Shown here: positions 1 to 8,508 of the stretch, one piece after another | Layout of the letters: each line of letters begins with the position of its first letter | Position numbering within the stretch: the stretch's first letter is position 1 | Assembly: GCA_023423275.1 (NCBI GenBank) | Contig: JAFAFW010000075.1 | Span: 1-64,000 of the forward strand | DNA from: Pseudomonadota bacterium | GTDB lineage: Bacteria > Pseudomonadota > Alphaproteobacteria > Rhizobiales > Hyphomicrobiaceae | Reading direction: 5' to 3' | Length of the DNA: 64,000 bases | Notes under the pieces: model-generated | The model's input: the letters and a program-made list of their open reading frames with translations, nothing else | What the model was told of the DNA's origin: nothing | Databases searched by the model: none | Made by a program: the position numbers and the translations under genes

Positions 1-290
1 TTCCGGATCTGCAGGTTGCCCTGTTCGAAGCGGTCAAGGCGAAGGACCTCGCCAAGGCGCAGCGCATCAACGATCGCCTCTATCACGTCCAGCAGGCCTT
101 CTACGCGCCTCCGTTCCTCGACATGCACAACCGCATGAAGGAATGCCTCGTCATGCTGAACAGGCTCGATCGGGCAGTTGTCCGTCCGCCGCTGATGAAG
201 CTGCCGGACGCTGAGATCGCACAGCTCAAGATCGCACTCGAAAAGGCCGGCATCGGTCCTGACGGCGCACTCGCCGAAGCAGCAGAATAA
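1..290 (+). CDS. DapA/dihydrodipicolinate synthase-family lyase, C-terminal fragment
   Basis: The window opens inside this gene; the readable frame gives about 95 C-terminal residues ending in TAA at 288-290. The helical tail, with the stretch RPPLMKLPDAEIAQLK and a final short extension, is what the DapA superfamily (dihydrodipicolinate synthase, keto-deoxy sugar acid aldolases and dehydratases) shows after its TIM barrel. The Schiff-base lysine and other catalytic residues lie outside the window, so the reaction cannot be assigned. Its position just before a CoA-transferase and a sugar-type ABC importer suggests a catabolic aldolase or dehydratase rather than lysine biosynthesis; that is inference. 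Confidence 0.75.
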   Translation, partial: PDLQVALFEAVKAKDLAKAQRINDRLYHVQQAFYAPPFLDMHNRMKECLVMLNRLDRAVVRPPLMKLPDAEIAQLKIALEKAGIGPDGALAEAAE

Positions 291-413
291 AATTCGTCCG
301 GCCACAGCCGGGCGCGAAGACTACGGGGACGGCGGAGCGATGTGCCTCAGGCGCATCGCTCCGCCAGCGCGTCTACCGAAAAGCAAGTAAAACATTCATC
401 TTTGAGGAAACGC

Positions 414-1619
414 ATGCTCGACCTTTTGAAGGGTATTCGGGTTGTTAGCTTCAACCACTTCCTGCTCGGCCCGCTCGGCATCCAGCAGCTCGCCGACATG
501 GGCGCGGACGTCATCTCCATCGAAAACAAGGATGGCGCCTGGCAGCGTCACTGGAGCAGCGGCGACATCTGGCATGACACGCAGGGCATGCTGCATATGT
601 GCGCCAACCGCAACAAGCGCAGCATCGGCCTCGATCTCAAGTCGCCCAAGGGCAAGGAGATCGCCATGCAGCTGGTCGACACCGCCGACGTGGTCGCGGA
701 GAACTTCCGCCCCGGCGTGATGGAGAAGCTCGGCTTCGGCTACGACGTGCTGAAGAAGCGCAAGCCCGACATCATCTTTGCATCTGCCTCCGGCTATGGC
801 CCGGATGGTCCCTATTACGGCAAGCCCGGCCAGGATCTCCTGGCACAGGCGCTGTTTGGAATGTGCGCCATCACCGGACAGGCTCAGAACGGTCCCCGGC
901 CGGCCGGCGTGTCGATCATCGATCACCACGGCGGAGCAGTCTATGCGATGGGCATTTTGGGTGCCGTCGTGCGTAAGGCACGCACCGGCCAGGGCTGCCG
1001 GGTGGACTCCAGCCTGATGCAGGCCTGCCTCGACATTCAGGCTGAATCCCTCGTCGCCTGGATGAACGCCGAGAAGAAGCCCGACAGCATCAACGCCTAC
1101 AAGAACGTCGGTGGCTGGTATTATGCGGCCCCTTATGGCGTCTACAAAACCAAGGACGGCCATCTGGCGCTGTCCATCTCACCGCTGGCGACCATCGGCG
1201 AAGCGATCGGCGAACCGAAGCTGGCGAATTACACCGAGAAAGACACCTGGAGCAAACAGGACGAGATCGGTGATCTGGTGGCTGCGAGGTTGCCGCTGAA
1301 GACGAATGCCGAGTGGATGGAAATCATGGAGCCGCTGCAAATCTGGCATGCTCCGATCCAGGACTATGCGGCGATCATGGACGATCCTCAGGTCAAGCAC
1401 ATGAAGGCCATCGTCGAGGTTCCCGGCGGCGGGCCGACCAAGAAGCCGGTCAAGCTCGTCAACCACCCGGTGCTCTACGATGGTCAATCTGCCGAAGTCG
1501 GCCTGCCGCCGCAGCGCCTTGGTGCTCAAACGGCAGAGATCCTCAGTGAGCTCGGCTTTGACAAAGCCGATATCTCTGCTCTGTCAAAGGACGGTATCGT
1601 CAAGGTCCTCGAGGACTAA
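414..1619 (+). CDS. CaiB/BaiF family CoA-transferase
   Basis: The 401-residue product is a class III (CaiB/BaiF) CoA-transferase, which moves CoA from an acyl-CoA donor to a carboxylic acid. Seen in the sequence: the N-terminal GIRVV segment, the ENFRPGVMEKLG motif near residue 96, and the KPGQDLL motif whose Asp141 matches the aspartate that carries the acyl intermediate in this family. Length is typical. I chose ATG 414 because GAGGAAA precedes it at good spacing; the frame stays open to 342, but that extension lacks family similarity and a ribosome site. It lies 123 bases after the DapA-family gene on the same strand, and the cluster also encodes a MaoC-type hydratase, so a CoA-activated catabolic route is likely. 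The substrate is unknown. Confidence 0.88.
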   Translation: MLDLLKGIRVVSFNHFLLGPLGIQQLADMGADVISIENKDGAWQRHWSSGDIWHDTQGMLHMCANRNKRSIGLDLKSPKGKEIAMQLVDTADVVAENFRPGVMEKLGFGYDVLKKRKPDIIFASASGYGPDGPYYGKPGQDLLAQALFGMCAITGQAQNGPRPAGVSIIDHHGGAVYAMGILGAVVRKARTGQGCRVDSSLMQACLDIQAESLVAWMNAEKKPDSINAYKNVGGWYYAAPYGVYKTKDGHLALSISPLATIGEAIGEPKLANYTEKDTWSKQDEIGDLVAARLPLKTNAEWMEIMEPLQIWHAPIQDYAAIMDDPQVKHMKAIVEVPGGGPTKKPVKLVNHPVLYDGQSAEVGLPPQRLGAQTAEILSELGFDKADISALSKDGIVKVLED

Positions 1620-1620
1620 G

Positions 1621-1673
1621 CAGTCGTTTAAAATCGACTGCGCTCCGCCAGGGGCGAGATATTGTGCCCCTGG
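1621..1673. terminator. Paired hairpins between convergent genes
   Basis: Two perfect stems follow the CoA-transferase stop: CAGTCG 1621-1626 with CGACTG 1635-1640, and CCAGGGGC 1648-1655 with GCCCCTGG 1666-1673. They sit between convergent genes (CoA-transferase and the LacI-type regulator), so a two-way termination region is the likely role. No long T-run follows either stem. Confidence 0.5.
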
Positions 1674-1690
1674 ACTACCGCCGGAGTGAT

Positions 1691-2746
1691 CTAAAGCACC
1701 GGCGGTGGAGCCGTTGAAGCCCGGACGACGAGCGACGCCGTCAATTCGATGATGTCCATCACGGGCCGCCCCGAAATTCGCGCGATCAACATTTCGGCCA
1801 CGCGCTCGCCAATGATGCGTGACGGCACGTGTACGGTTGTCAGTGGCGGCTCCATTTCAGCGACAATCTCGAGATCATCGAAGCCGGAGATCGAAAGACG
1901 CCTGGGAACGGCAAACCCTAACGCGCGCGCTTCGGCTACGGCGCCGACAGCATGCAGATCAGTCGTACAGATGATGGCCGTTGTTTCGGGGCGGCGCTGC
2001 ATGATCGCCGCGAGGCCGGCGCGTCCGTCGGCAATCGCATAAGGCGCTTCTACCACCTCCGGCTCAAGAATGCCGAGCTCCGATAAGCGGCTCATGGTGC
2101 CTTCGAAGCGCGCGGCGATGCGGTCGTTCACATGCATCGGCGACGTCAGCACGCCGAAATTCCGATGCCCAAGCTGCACAAGATAGTCGACCATTCTGCG
2201 CGCGCCGTCGGCATTGTCGTATCCGACGCACTGGCCGCGTGTGTGATCGATCGTATAGGTGCAGACAAACGGAATCCCTGCCTCTTCCAAGCGCCTGTAA
2301 ATTTCAGGGCGGCGGCGATGTCCCACGAGCATGAGCCCGTCGATGCCGCGCTCCATCAGGGTATGGATCTGACGCATCTCGCTTTCCGGATCATAGTGAG
2401 AACTCGCAATCAGCAACGAGAACCCCTGACTCTCCAATCGAGTCTGCAGTGCATCCACGGCGTCTGCAAATGTCGCCACGCCAAGTGCCGGAACAATCGC
2501 ACCGATTGTATGGAATTTACGCGCAGCGAGCGCGCGCGCTGGCCCATGCCGCACATAAGCCAGCTTTTCGACGGCGGCCTCTACGCGGGCGCGCACCTCT
2601 GGACTGACTTTTTCCGGCTCGTTCAAGACCCGTGAAACAGACGCGGTCGATACACCCGCCGCCTCAGCGACATCGGCCATCGTCATCGGTGCGTTGCCGC
2701 GTGGCGGCCTGCGACGTGATCCCCGGGAAATCTTTGCCGCGTCCAA
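1691..2746 (-). CDS. LacI-family transcriptional regulator
   Basis: The 351-residue protein has the LacI helix-turn-helix at residues 21-45 (MTMADVAEAAGVSTASVSRVLN), including the hinge-helix pattern AARALAARK further on, followed by a periplasmic-binding-protein-like effector domain ending in the usual GFDDLEI and PPLTTV segments. It should bind an operator and release it when a small sugar-like ligand binds. It is divergent from the importer operon beginning at 2939, and a LacI-type palindrome lies in the 192-base gap, so it very likely controls that operon and perhaps itself. A second possible start is Met21, right at the DNA-binding domain, but the upstream residues are basic and plausible as a tail. 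Confidence 0.92.
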   Translation of the reverse strand: MDAAKISRGSRRRPPRGNAPMTMADVAEAAGVSTASVSRVLNEPEKVSPEVRARVEAAVEKLAYVRHGPARALAARKFHTIGAIVPALGVATFADAVDALQTRLESQGFSLLIASSHYDPESEMRQIHTLMERGIDGLMLVGHRRRPEIYRRLEEAGIPFVCTYTIDHTRGQCVGYDNADGARRMVDYLVQLGHRNFGVLTSPMHVNDRIAARFEGTMSRLSELGILEPEVVEAPYAIADGRAGLAAIMQRRPETTAIICTTDLHAVGAVAEARALGFAVPRRLSISGFDDLEIVAEMEPPLTTVHVPSRIIGERVAEMLIARISGRPVMDIIELTASLVVRASTAPPPVL

Positions 2747-2866
2747 CCTTTTCCCCCTTATTCTAAAGTAGCGTTCCTACCTTCTGATTTCTTCTAATAG
2801 TCAGTCGCGGCAGCGCTATTCACCCTACCACGACGAACTATGTGTTATTTTAGTTGCACGGGGGGA

Positions 2867-2880
2867 TGATAGCGCTTACA
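2867..2880. promoter_or_regulatory. Candidate LacI-family operator
   Basis: TGATAGCGCTTACA is an imperfect 14-base palindrome (five of seven pairs match) centred on GCGC, close to the TGTAAGCGCTTACA-type operators of LacI/GalR regulators. It lies 59 bases before the binding-protein start, where it could block the promoter. A weaker relative, with AGCGCT at its core, is at 2809-2822. Confidence 0.6.
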
Positions 2881-2938
2881 GAAACGCGTGAATAGCAACA
2901 AGAATATCATGAGCATCCGTCATTAGGAGGAGACGTAA

Positions 2939-4243
2939 ATGCATCACTTGATGCGTGCAAGCCGCCGCACCTTACTCAAAGTTACATCCGCCGCTCTAGC
3001 CGTTGGTCTGCCCTTTGCAGCCTCGGCGCAGCAAGTCGAAATCAAAGTCGGGTACATGAAAAACCCGATCCAGGACGTTTCTCTCGACAATATGGAGAAA
3101 TGGGCCAAAGCCAACAACGTCAAGCTCACGCGCGTGCCGATGGCCTACAGCATCTTCATGGAGAAGGTGACTGCAACTCTGACCACCGGTGCCGACCAGT
3201 TCGATATCATCTGGCACAACGACGACTGGGGCCAGCTCTGGAAAAAGTGGGTCGAGCCGACCAACGACATTCCCGGCATCGAGAATGTTGATCCGTGGGT
3301 CCTTGAGGCCTTCATCAACGACGACAACAAGCCGACCGTCGTTCCGATCGCTCCGACAGTGGGAACGTTCTTCTATCGCAGCGACCTGCTGAAGCCGGAT
3401 GAAGTGCCGAAAACCTTCGACGAGCTGGTAAGCGTAAGCCAGCGTCTGCAGAAGGAAGGCAAGGTGAAGTGGGGCTTTGCCGGCCCGATGGCGATGAACA
3501 ACACGTGGTTCACCTTCTGGTGGACGATGTGGTCGAACAAGTGCGACATCTTCAAGCCGCTGTTCGAACGCGACTATGAGAAGCTGAAGGCGAACAACTT
3601 CGAGCCTGCAATCGCCGAACCTTGCCATCAGGAGATCGTCGAGTTCTGGTGGGATGCGATCCATAAGAACAAGATCTCTCCTCCCGGCACGCCGGCTTAT
3701 GCGCGCAATGAATCCAACGCCATCTTCATGGCGGGCGACGCTGCGTTCACTCTGATCGACTCCGTCCATTGGGGTGAGTTCAACGATCCCAAGCGGTCGC
3801 GGATTGCTGGCAAGGTTGCCATGGCTCCGTTCCCGGTTGGCCCGCGCGCGGAAAAGCCGACGTCCTGGAATGAAGTCTGGGGCTGGGCGATTCCGATCGG
3901 CGTTCCCGCCGAGCGCAAGAAGGTCGCCAAGGCGATGCTGTCCGCATGGCTCGCCGACGAAGCTGGTCAGAAAGAGATGTGGGAGAAGACCGGTGGTCCT
4001 CCCCCGAACATCAAGATGTGGCCGAAGCTGCGTCAGGACGACAAGACCTTCGACATGCTGATGAAGGCCGTCTTCGACAACAAGCCGGTTGCACACTCTG
4101 CCTACTACTTCCCGGAGTGGCCGGCTGTTCACAAAGCCTACTCGGATGTGATGATCCAGGCTGTGTCCGGCAAGCGGGAAGACATTCCCCAGGTCCTGAA
4201 GGACGGCGTCGAGAAAATTCGCGCCGCCGCAAAGGGCAACTGA
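2939..4243 (+). CDS. ABC transporter extracellular solute-binding protein (family 1)
   Basis: The 434-residue protein is a periplasmic binding protein of the MalE/UgpB type, which captures a carbohydrate-like solute for the importer encoded next. The N-terminus reads ASRRTLLKVTSAALAVG and ends in FAASAQQ, which fits a twin-arginine (Tat) signal peptide with cleavage after ASA; Tat export is inferred from the RR motif. The mature part shows the lobe pattern of family 1 proteins, such as the ADQFDIIW and GDAAFTLIDS segments. ATG 2939 has an excellent ribosome site (AGGAGGAG). It is the first gene of a LacI-controlled operon and is separated from the permeases by a hairpin that may give it extra mRNA. 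The ligand is unknown. Confidence 0.9.
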   Translation: MHHLMRASRRTLLKVTSAALAVGLPFAASAQQVEIKVGYMKNPIQDVSLDNMEKWAKANNVKLTRVPMAYSIFMEKVTATLTTGADQFDIIWHNDDWGQLWKKWVEPTNDIPGIENVDPWVLEAFINDDNKPTVVPIAPTVGTFFYRSDLLKPDEVPKTFDELVSVSQRLQKEGKVKWGFAGPMAMNNTWFTFWWTMWSNKCDIFKPLFERDYEKLKANNFEPAIAEPCHQEIVEFWWDAIHKNKISPPGTPAYARNESNAIFMAGDAAFTLIDSVHWGEFNDPKRSRIAGKVAMAPFPVGPRAEKPTSWNEVWGWAIPIGVPAERKKVAKAMLSAWLADEAGQKEMWEKTGGPPPNIKMWPKLRQDDKTFDMLMKAVFDNKPVAHSAYYFPEWPAVHKAYSDVMIQAVSGKREDIPQVLKDGVEKIRAAAKGN

Positions 4244-4280
4244 GGCTGTTGTCGCTCATCGATTGAGTGACTTCGAGAAC

Positions 4281-4318
4281 TTGGGATCGCGGCGCGCCCG
4301 CGCTGCGATCCCAATTTT
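4281..4318 (+). terminator. Hairpin plus T-tract after the binding-protein gene (attenuator)
   Basis: TTGGGATCGC at 4281-4290 pairs perfectly with GCGATCCCAA at 4305-4314, followed directly by TTTT. It lies in the 133-base gap between the binding-protein gene and its permeases. Partial terminators there are common in importer operons and raise the amount of binding protein over permease. Confidence 0.7.
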
Positions 4319-4376
4319 CCGGACACCTCGCGCTTATTCGCGCGATTATGAATTTCCCTAAGCTGGGTTTTCGCTA

Positions 4377-5276
4377 ATGGCATCACGTAAGTTCCTCGGC
4401 CTCGACGAGAAAAAGCGATTTATGCTTTTGATGATCTCGCCGGCCGTTATTGGCCTCGTTGCATTTCAGATTGTGCCAATTCTGGTTGGCGCAAATGCGA
4501 GTTTCCGCGACTGGTCATTACACGATCCTCAAAAGACCTGGGTCGGATTGAAAAATTATACGCACGTCCTGACCGACGGCGATTTCCTGACAATGGTGCT
4601 GCCGAATACGTTCGGCTTTATGTTTGCCAGCGTCATGTGCTCTCTCGTACTCGGCTTGGCAGTCGCGCTACTTCTCAATCAGAAGTTCGCCGGGCGCTGG
4701 TTTGTGCAGACAATCATTCTGCTGCCGCTGATGGTTGCTCCCGTCATCGCCGCAATCATGGTGCGCTGGATGTTCAATGACCAGTTTGGCATCGTGAATG
4801 TCGTGCTGAGCGGCGTCGGTCTCGAGCCGATTTCCTGGTTGACGCAGAAGTGGCCAGCCTTTTTCACGATCCTTCTGACCGACGTCTGGCTATGGACGCC
4901 GTGGTTCGCGCTGTTGCTGCTGGCCGGTCTGCAGAGTCTACCGCCCGAGCCTTTCGAGGCTGCACGGATCGACGCTGCCACCCCCTGGCGCACTTTCCGC
5001 TACATCACGCTGCCGATGCTGCGCCCCGTTATCGTCGTCTGCGTCGTGATCCGTTCGATCGACGCTTTCCGCACCTTCGATATCGTCTGGACGATCTCCG
5101 GCGGCGGCCCCGCTCGCGCGACAGAGACGTTCAGTCTCTACGCCTATGTCGAAGCCTTCCAGTTCCTCAACTTCGGTCGCGGATCAGCTGCAGCAGTCAT
5201 CGGAGCCATTATCATCGTGCTGTTTGCCATGATGCTCTATCGCATCCTCAACCGCTGGGTGGAGGTCTCCAAATGA
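4377..5276 (+). CDS. ABC sugar-type permease (MalF-like)
   Basis: The 299-residue integral membrane protein has about six transmembrane segments and the inner-membrane permease loop with the EAARIDAATPWRTFRYITLPML pattern (EAA loop, residues about 197-218) that docks on the ATPase. It forms the channel together with the next gene's product. Its last four bases ATGA overlap the start of the second permease, indicating translational coupling. The family is that of MalF/UgpA-type carbohydrate importers. The weak upstream ribosome site is consistent with lower expression than the binding protein. Confidence 0.9.
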   Translation: MASRKFLGLDEKKRFMLLMISPAVIGLVAFQIVPILVGANASFRDWSLHDPQKTWVGLKNYTHVLTDGDFLTMVLPNTFGFMFASVMCSLVLGLAVALLLNQKFAGRWFVQTIILLPLMVAPVIAAIMVRWMFNDQFGIVNVVLSGVGLEPISWLTQKWPAFFTILLTDVWLWTPWFALLLLAGLQSLPPEPFEAARIDAATPWRTFRYITLPMLRPVIVVCVVIRSIDAFRTFDIVWTISGGGPARATETFSLYAYVEAFQFLNFGRGSAAAVIGAIIIVLFAMMLYRILNRWVEVSK

Positions 5277-6127
5277 GCGCCGCTGCTGCTATTCCAGCTC
5301 CCGCCCGGCGCAGCTTCCTGGATGCGCTGGCTCCGGGCGGCAAGAAGGTCTTCTTCGCGCTGGCCATTTTTGCCGTCTGCCTCCTGTTTGCGTTTCCGGT
5401 GCTGTGGCTTCTATTGACCTCGCTGCGGCCTGGTTATGCCGTCTACTACGTGCACCAGGGCACCGAATTCACCGTCGAAAACTTCGCCGAGGTCCTCTCG
5501 CAGGAAATCGTGCTGAAGGCGATGTGGAACAGCTTCGCCATCTCGACACTGGCGACGGTTCTGTCACTCGGCGTGACGGTCACCTCCGGCTACATGCTGT
5601 CGCGGTTCAAGGGACCGATACCGAACACCTGGTTCGGTCTCATCTACGTGTTCCGCTGCGTGCCGTACGTCTCGTGGGTGCTGCCGCTGTACTTCGTGAC
5701 ACGCGCATTGGGCATCTTCGACACCTACTGGGGTCTGCTGCTGCCGCATGTTGCCGTGCACATCTGCTTCTTCTCGTGGATCATGAAGGGCTTCTTCGAC
5801 GGCATCGATCCGTCCATGGAGCATGCCGCCATGATCGACGGGTGCTCGCGGTGGGGCGCGTTCTATCGCGTTGCGCTGCCGGCTGCGATTCCGGGTCTTA
5901 CTGCTCTGGCTATCCTGTGCTGGCTGTATACGTGGAATGAATTCCTGTTCGCACTCATTCTCACGGCAAACAATACGCCTATTCTCACGGTGGTGATGGC
6001 TCAGTTCGTTCACGAGATGGGCATGGAATGGCACCTCATGAGTGCCACGGCCATACTTGCAATGGGGCCGGCGCTGCTCATCACGGTCTTTGGTCAGAAA
6101 TACGTCATTCGGGGATTGAAGGTTTAG
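5273..6127 (+). CDS. ABC sugar-type permease (MalG-like)
   Basis: The 284-residue protein is the partner permease, with six predicted membrane segments and an EAA-type loop (EHAAMIDGCSRWGAFYRVALP, split here by a hydrophilic turn) near residue 180. I chose ATG 5273 because it overlaps the preceding stop as ATGA; the frame is open further upstream but only by reading through the first permease in another frame. It ends two bases before the ATPase gene. The very C-terminus (YVIRGLKV) matches the MalG/UgpE family, where the last residues help contact the ATPase. Confidence 0.9.
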   Translation: MSAAAAIPAPARRSFLDALAPGGKKVFFALAIFAVCLLFAFPVLWLLLTSLRPGYAVYYVHQGTEFTVENFAEVLSQEIVLKAMWNSFAISTLATVLSLGVTVTSGYMLSRFKGPIPNTWFGLIYVFRCVPYVSWVLPLYFVTRALGIFDTYWGLLLPHVAVHICFFSWIMKGFFDGIDPSMEHAAMIDGCSRWGAFYRVALPAAIPGLTALAILCWLYTWNEFLFALILTANNTPILTVVMAQFVHEMGMEWHLMSATAILAMGPALLITVFGQKYVIRGLKV

Positions 6128-6129
6128 AT

Positions 6130-7224
6130 ATGGCGGAGGTCATCCTCAAGAACGTTCGTAAGCTCTACGGCAACGTCGTCGCCGTGAAGGATTTCACGCT
6201 CGACATCGCCGATCAGGAGTTCGTCGCACTCGTCGGACCTTCCGGTTGCGGAAAGTCAACGACGCTGCGCATGGTCGCTGGCCTGGAGGAGATCTCCGGC
6301 GGCACCATTTCCATTGGCGACACGGTGGTCAACGACCTGCAGCCAAAGGATCGCGATATCGCGATGGTGTTCCAGAACTACGCGCTCTATCCGCACATGA
6401 CCGTGTATGACAATCTCGCATTTGGCCTGCGCAATCGGCGGACACCGGCGGCGGAAGTCGACGCCGCGATCCAGCGTGCAGCCAAGGTGCTATCCATCGA
6501 ACCGCTGCTGCAGCGCCGTCCGCGTCAGCTCTCGGGCGGACAGCAGCAGCGCGTTGCGCTCGGCCGCTGCATCGTTCGCAACCCGAAAGTGTTTCTCTTC
6601 GACGAGCCGCTGTCGAACCTCGATGCACAGCTCCGTGCGCAGATGCGTCTGGAGATCAAGGAACTGCGCCAGCGCGTGCCGACCACGTCGATCTTCGTGA
6701 CCCACGATCAGATCGAAGCCATGACGCTTGGCGACCGTATCGTCGTCATGAAAGACGGGCTTGTTCAGCAGGTCGGATCACCGCTGGAGCTCTATAGGCG
6801 TCCTGTGAACCGCTTCGTCGCAAGCTTCATCGGCTCTCCGGCCATGAACTTCTTCGATCTGGATCTGTCCGGAAGCGGGGATCAGATCAAGCTGAGCGGT
6901 CCCGGCGTTAGCTTCAATCTTCCTTCCCAGCGTTTTGCCGCTCTCAGCAATGGGACGCGCACCGTAACGGTCGGCGTGAGGCCGCAGCATTTGCGCCTCG
7001 GTGCGCCGGAAAGCCAGGACCAGATCGGCATCTCGGGCAAACTCATGGTAAGTGAGCAGCTCGGCGACGAGCAGCTTCTCGCGATCCGGATCGGAAACAG
7101 CGACATTCGCGTTGCCGACGTCGATCCCGAGCTGGCGTTGGGAACGGGCACGGACCTGCAGATCGCAGCCAATATCGACAATCTCCACATCTTCGACGGT
7201 GCGTCGGGCGTAGCGGTTCGCTAA
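6130..7224 (+). CDS. ABC sugar-type importer ATPase (UgpC/MalK-like)
   Basis: The 364-residue protein energises the importer. It shows Walker A GPSGCGKST (residues about 37-45), the ABC signature LSGGQQQRVALGR, Walker B VFLFDEPLSNLDA and the switch histidine in VTHDQIEA. The C-terminal third is a TOBE-type regulatory region as in MalK and UgpC. ATG 6130 follows the permease stop by two bases; a longer open frame from 6028 lies wholly within the permease gene and is not credible. It closes the transport part of the operon, with catabolic genes following after 40 bases. Confidence 0.93.
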   Translation: MAEVILKNVRKLYGNVVAVKDFTLDIADQEFVALVGPSGCGKSTTLRMVAGLEEISGGTISIGDTVVNDLQPKDRDIAMVFQNYALYPHMTVYDNLAFGLRNRRTPAAEVDAAIQRAAKVLSIEPLLQRRPRQLSGGQQQRVALGRCIVRNPKVFLFDEPLSNLDAQLRAQMRLEIKELRQRVPTTSIFVTHDQIEAMTLGDRIVVMKDGLVQQVGSPLELYRRPVNRFVASFIGSPAMNFFDLDLSGSGDQIKLSGPGVSFNLPSQRFAALSNGTRTVTVGVRPQHLRLGAPESQDQIGISGKLMVSEQLGDEQLLAIRIGNSDIRVADVDPELALGTGTDLQIAANIDNLHIFDGASGVAVR

Positions 7225-7264
7225 ACGCACGGCGCACTCCGTAATACAAAGCAGGAGCAATGAA

Positions 7265-7711
7265 ATGAGCGACTTTTACGTAAAGGTCGGCGACACGGTC
7301 TCGTTCGCGAAGACCGTTGGAGAGGCTGACGTCTACATGTTTGCCGGCATCACGGGCGACCTGTCGGGCAACCATGTCAACGAACAGTACATGTCCGAAT
7401 CCCAGTATGGTCACCGCATCGCCCACGGCGCGCTGATGGTCGGCTTCATGTCGACCTGCTCGACGCTGATGATCGACAAGAGCAACAGCACAGGCCCCGA
7501 CCGCACGGAGACGCCGGTTTCTCTCGGCTACGACAAGGTGCGTTTCCTTGGCCCGGTGTTTCTCGGCGACACGATCAACCTCACCTACACCATCATCGAA
7601 ATCGACCCGGTCAAGCGGCGCTCGCGCAGCGAGATCAAGGTCGTGAACCAGCGCGGTGAACTTGTTGGCGTCGCCAATCACATTCTCGCCTGGACAAAAA
7701 ACAAAGCCTGA
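7265..7711 (+). CDS. MaoC-like hydratase/dehydratase (hot-dog fold)
   Basis: The 148-residue protein is a short MaoC/(R)-specific enoyl-CoA hydratase-type enzyme. The hydratase signature is visible: FAGITGDLSGNHVNEQYM followed by RIAHGALM, supplying the conserved aspartate/asparagine-histidine site and the hydratase motif. Such enzymes add water to enoyl-CoA thioesters or remove it from hydroxyacyl-CoA. AGCAGGAGCAATGAA gives a reasonable ribosome site. It sits between the importer and two dehydrogenases; with the CoA-transferase of the same cluster it could act on a CoA-activated intermediate of the imported compound. The exact substrate cannot be told. Confidence 0.88.
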   Translation: MSDFYVKVGDTVSFAKTVGEADVYMFAGITGDLSGNHVNEQYMSESQYGHRIAHGALMVGFMSTCSTLMIDKSNSTGPDRTETPVSLGYDKVRFLGPVFLGDTINLTYTIIEIDPVKRRSRSEIKVVNQRGELVGVANHILAWTKNKA

Positions 7712-7732
7712 AACGGAAGCACGGGAACGATC

Positions 7733-8494
7733 ATGCGTCTCAAGGACAAATCCTGCATCATCACGGGTGGCGGCTCTGGGATCGGCCGCGCTGCATGTCT
7801 CATGTTCGCCAAGGAAGGCGCACGGCTGGTCATCGCCGACAAGCGCAAGGACCAGGCGCAGGCTGTGGCCGACGAGTGCGTGAAGCTCGGCGCCAAAGCG
7901 ATTGCGATTGAGGTTGACGTTACGAAGTCGGCCGATGCCAAGCGCATGGTCGACGAGACGGTGAAAGCCTACGGCCGGCTGGATGTTCTCCTCAACAACG
8001 CGGGATACGGCATCGCCGGCAGCGTCGTCGAGACAGACGAAGACGCCTGGGAAGACCTGATGGCCGTCAATGTCCGCGGCGTCTACCTGTGCACCAAGTA
8101 CGCGATCCCGGCGATGACCGCCAATGGCGGCGGCTCGATCGTGAACACGGCATCGGTCGTTGCAGCTGTCGGCATCAAGAATCGTGCCGCTTATTGCGCG
8201 TCGAAAGGTGCCGTGGCCGCACTGACCCGCGCAGTGGCGATCGATCACGTCGCCGAGGGCATCCGCTGCAACGCCATCGCGCCCGGCACGATCAACACGC
8301 CGTACTTCGAAGACATCCTCGCCAAGAGCCCGGATGCCGCTGCCATCCTCAAGGGGCTTGAGGACCGCCAGCTCATGCGGCGCCTGGGGACGCCCGACGA
8401 AATCGCCGCCGGCATGTTGTTCCTCGCCAGCGACGAAAGCAGCTTCGCCACCGGTTCGATCCTGACGATCGACGGCGGCATGACCGCGTACTAA
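7733..8494 (+). CDS. SDR-family oxidoreductase
   Basis: The 253-residue product is a classical short-chain dehydrogenase: TGGGSGIG cofactor motif near residue 12, NNAG at about residue 86, and the YCASK catalytic Tyr-x-x-x-Lys near residue 153 with a serine in NTASVVAAVG upstream. The acidic/basic residues after the second strand (ADKRKDQ) favour NAD(H). It follows the MaoC-like gene by 21 bases and precedes another SDR by 14 bases, so all are probably one transcript. Likely role: oxidising a hydroxyl group of the imported substrate or its CoA ester. Confidence 0.9.
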   Translation: MRLKDKSCIITGGGSGIGRAACLMFAKEGARLVIADKRKDQAQAVADECVKLGAKAIAIEVDVTKSADAKRMVDETVKAYGRLDVLLNNAGYGIAGSVVETDEDAWEDLMAVNVRGVYLCTKYAIPAMTANGGGSIVNTASVVAAVGIKNRAAYCASKGAVAALTRAVAIDHVAEGIRCNAIAPGTINTPYFEDILAKSPDAAAILKGLEDRQLMRRLGTPDEIAAGMLFLASDESSFATGSILTIDGGMTAY

Positions 8495-8508
8495 GCAGGG
8501 AAGACGCC

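Noticed and set aside
396..1163. Minus-strand open frame opposite the CoA-transferase
   Set aside because: Shadow frame; no ribosome site and His/Val/Asp-biased composition typical of antisense GC-rich frames.
2996..4132. Long minus-strand open frame opposite the solute-binding protein
   Set aside because: Shadow of a clear plus-strand gene with signal peptide and ribosome site.
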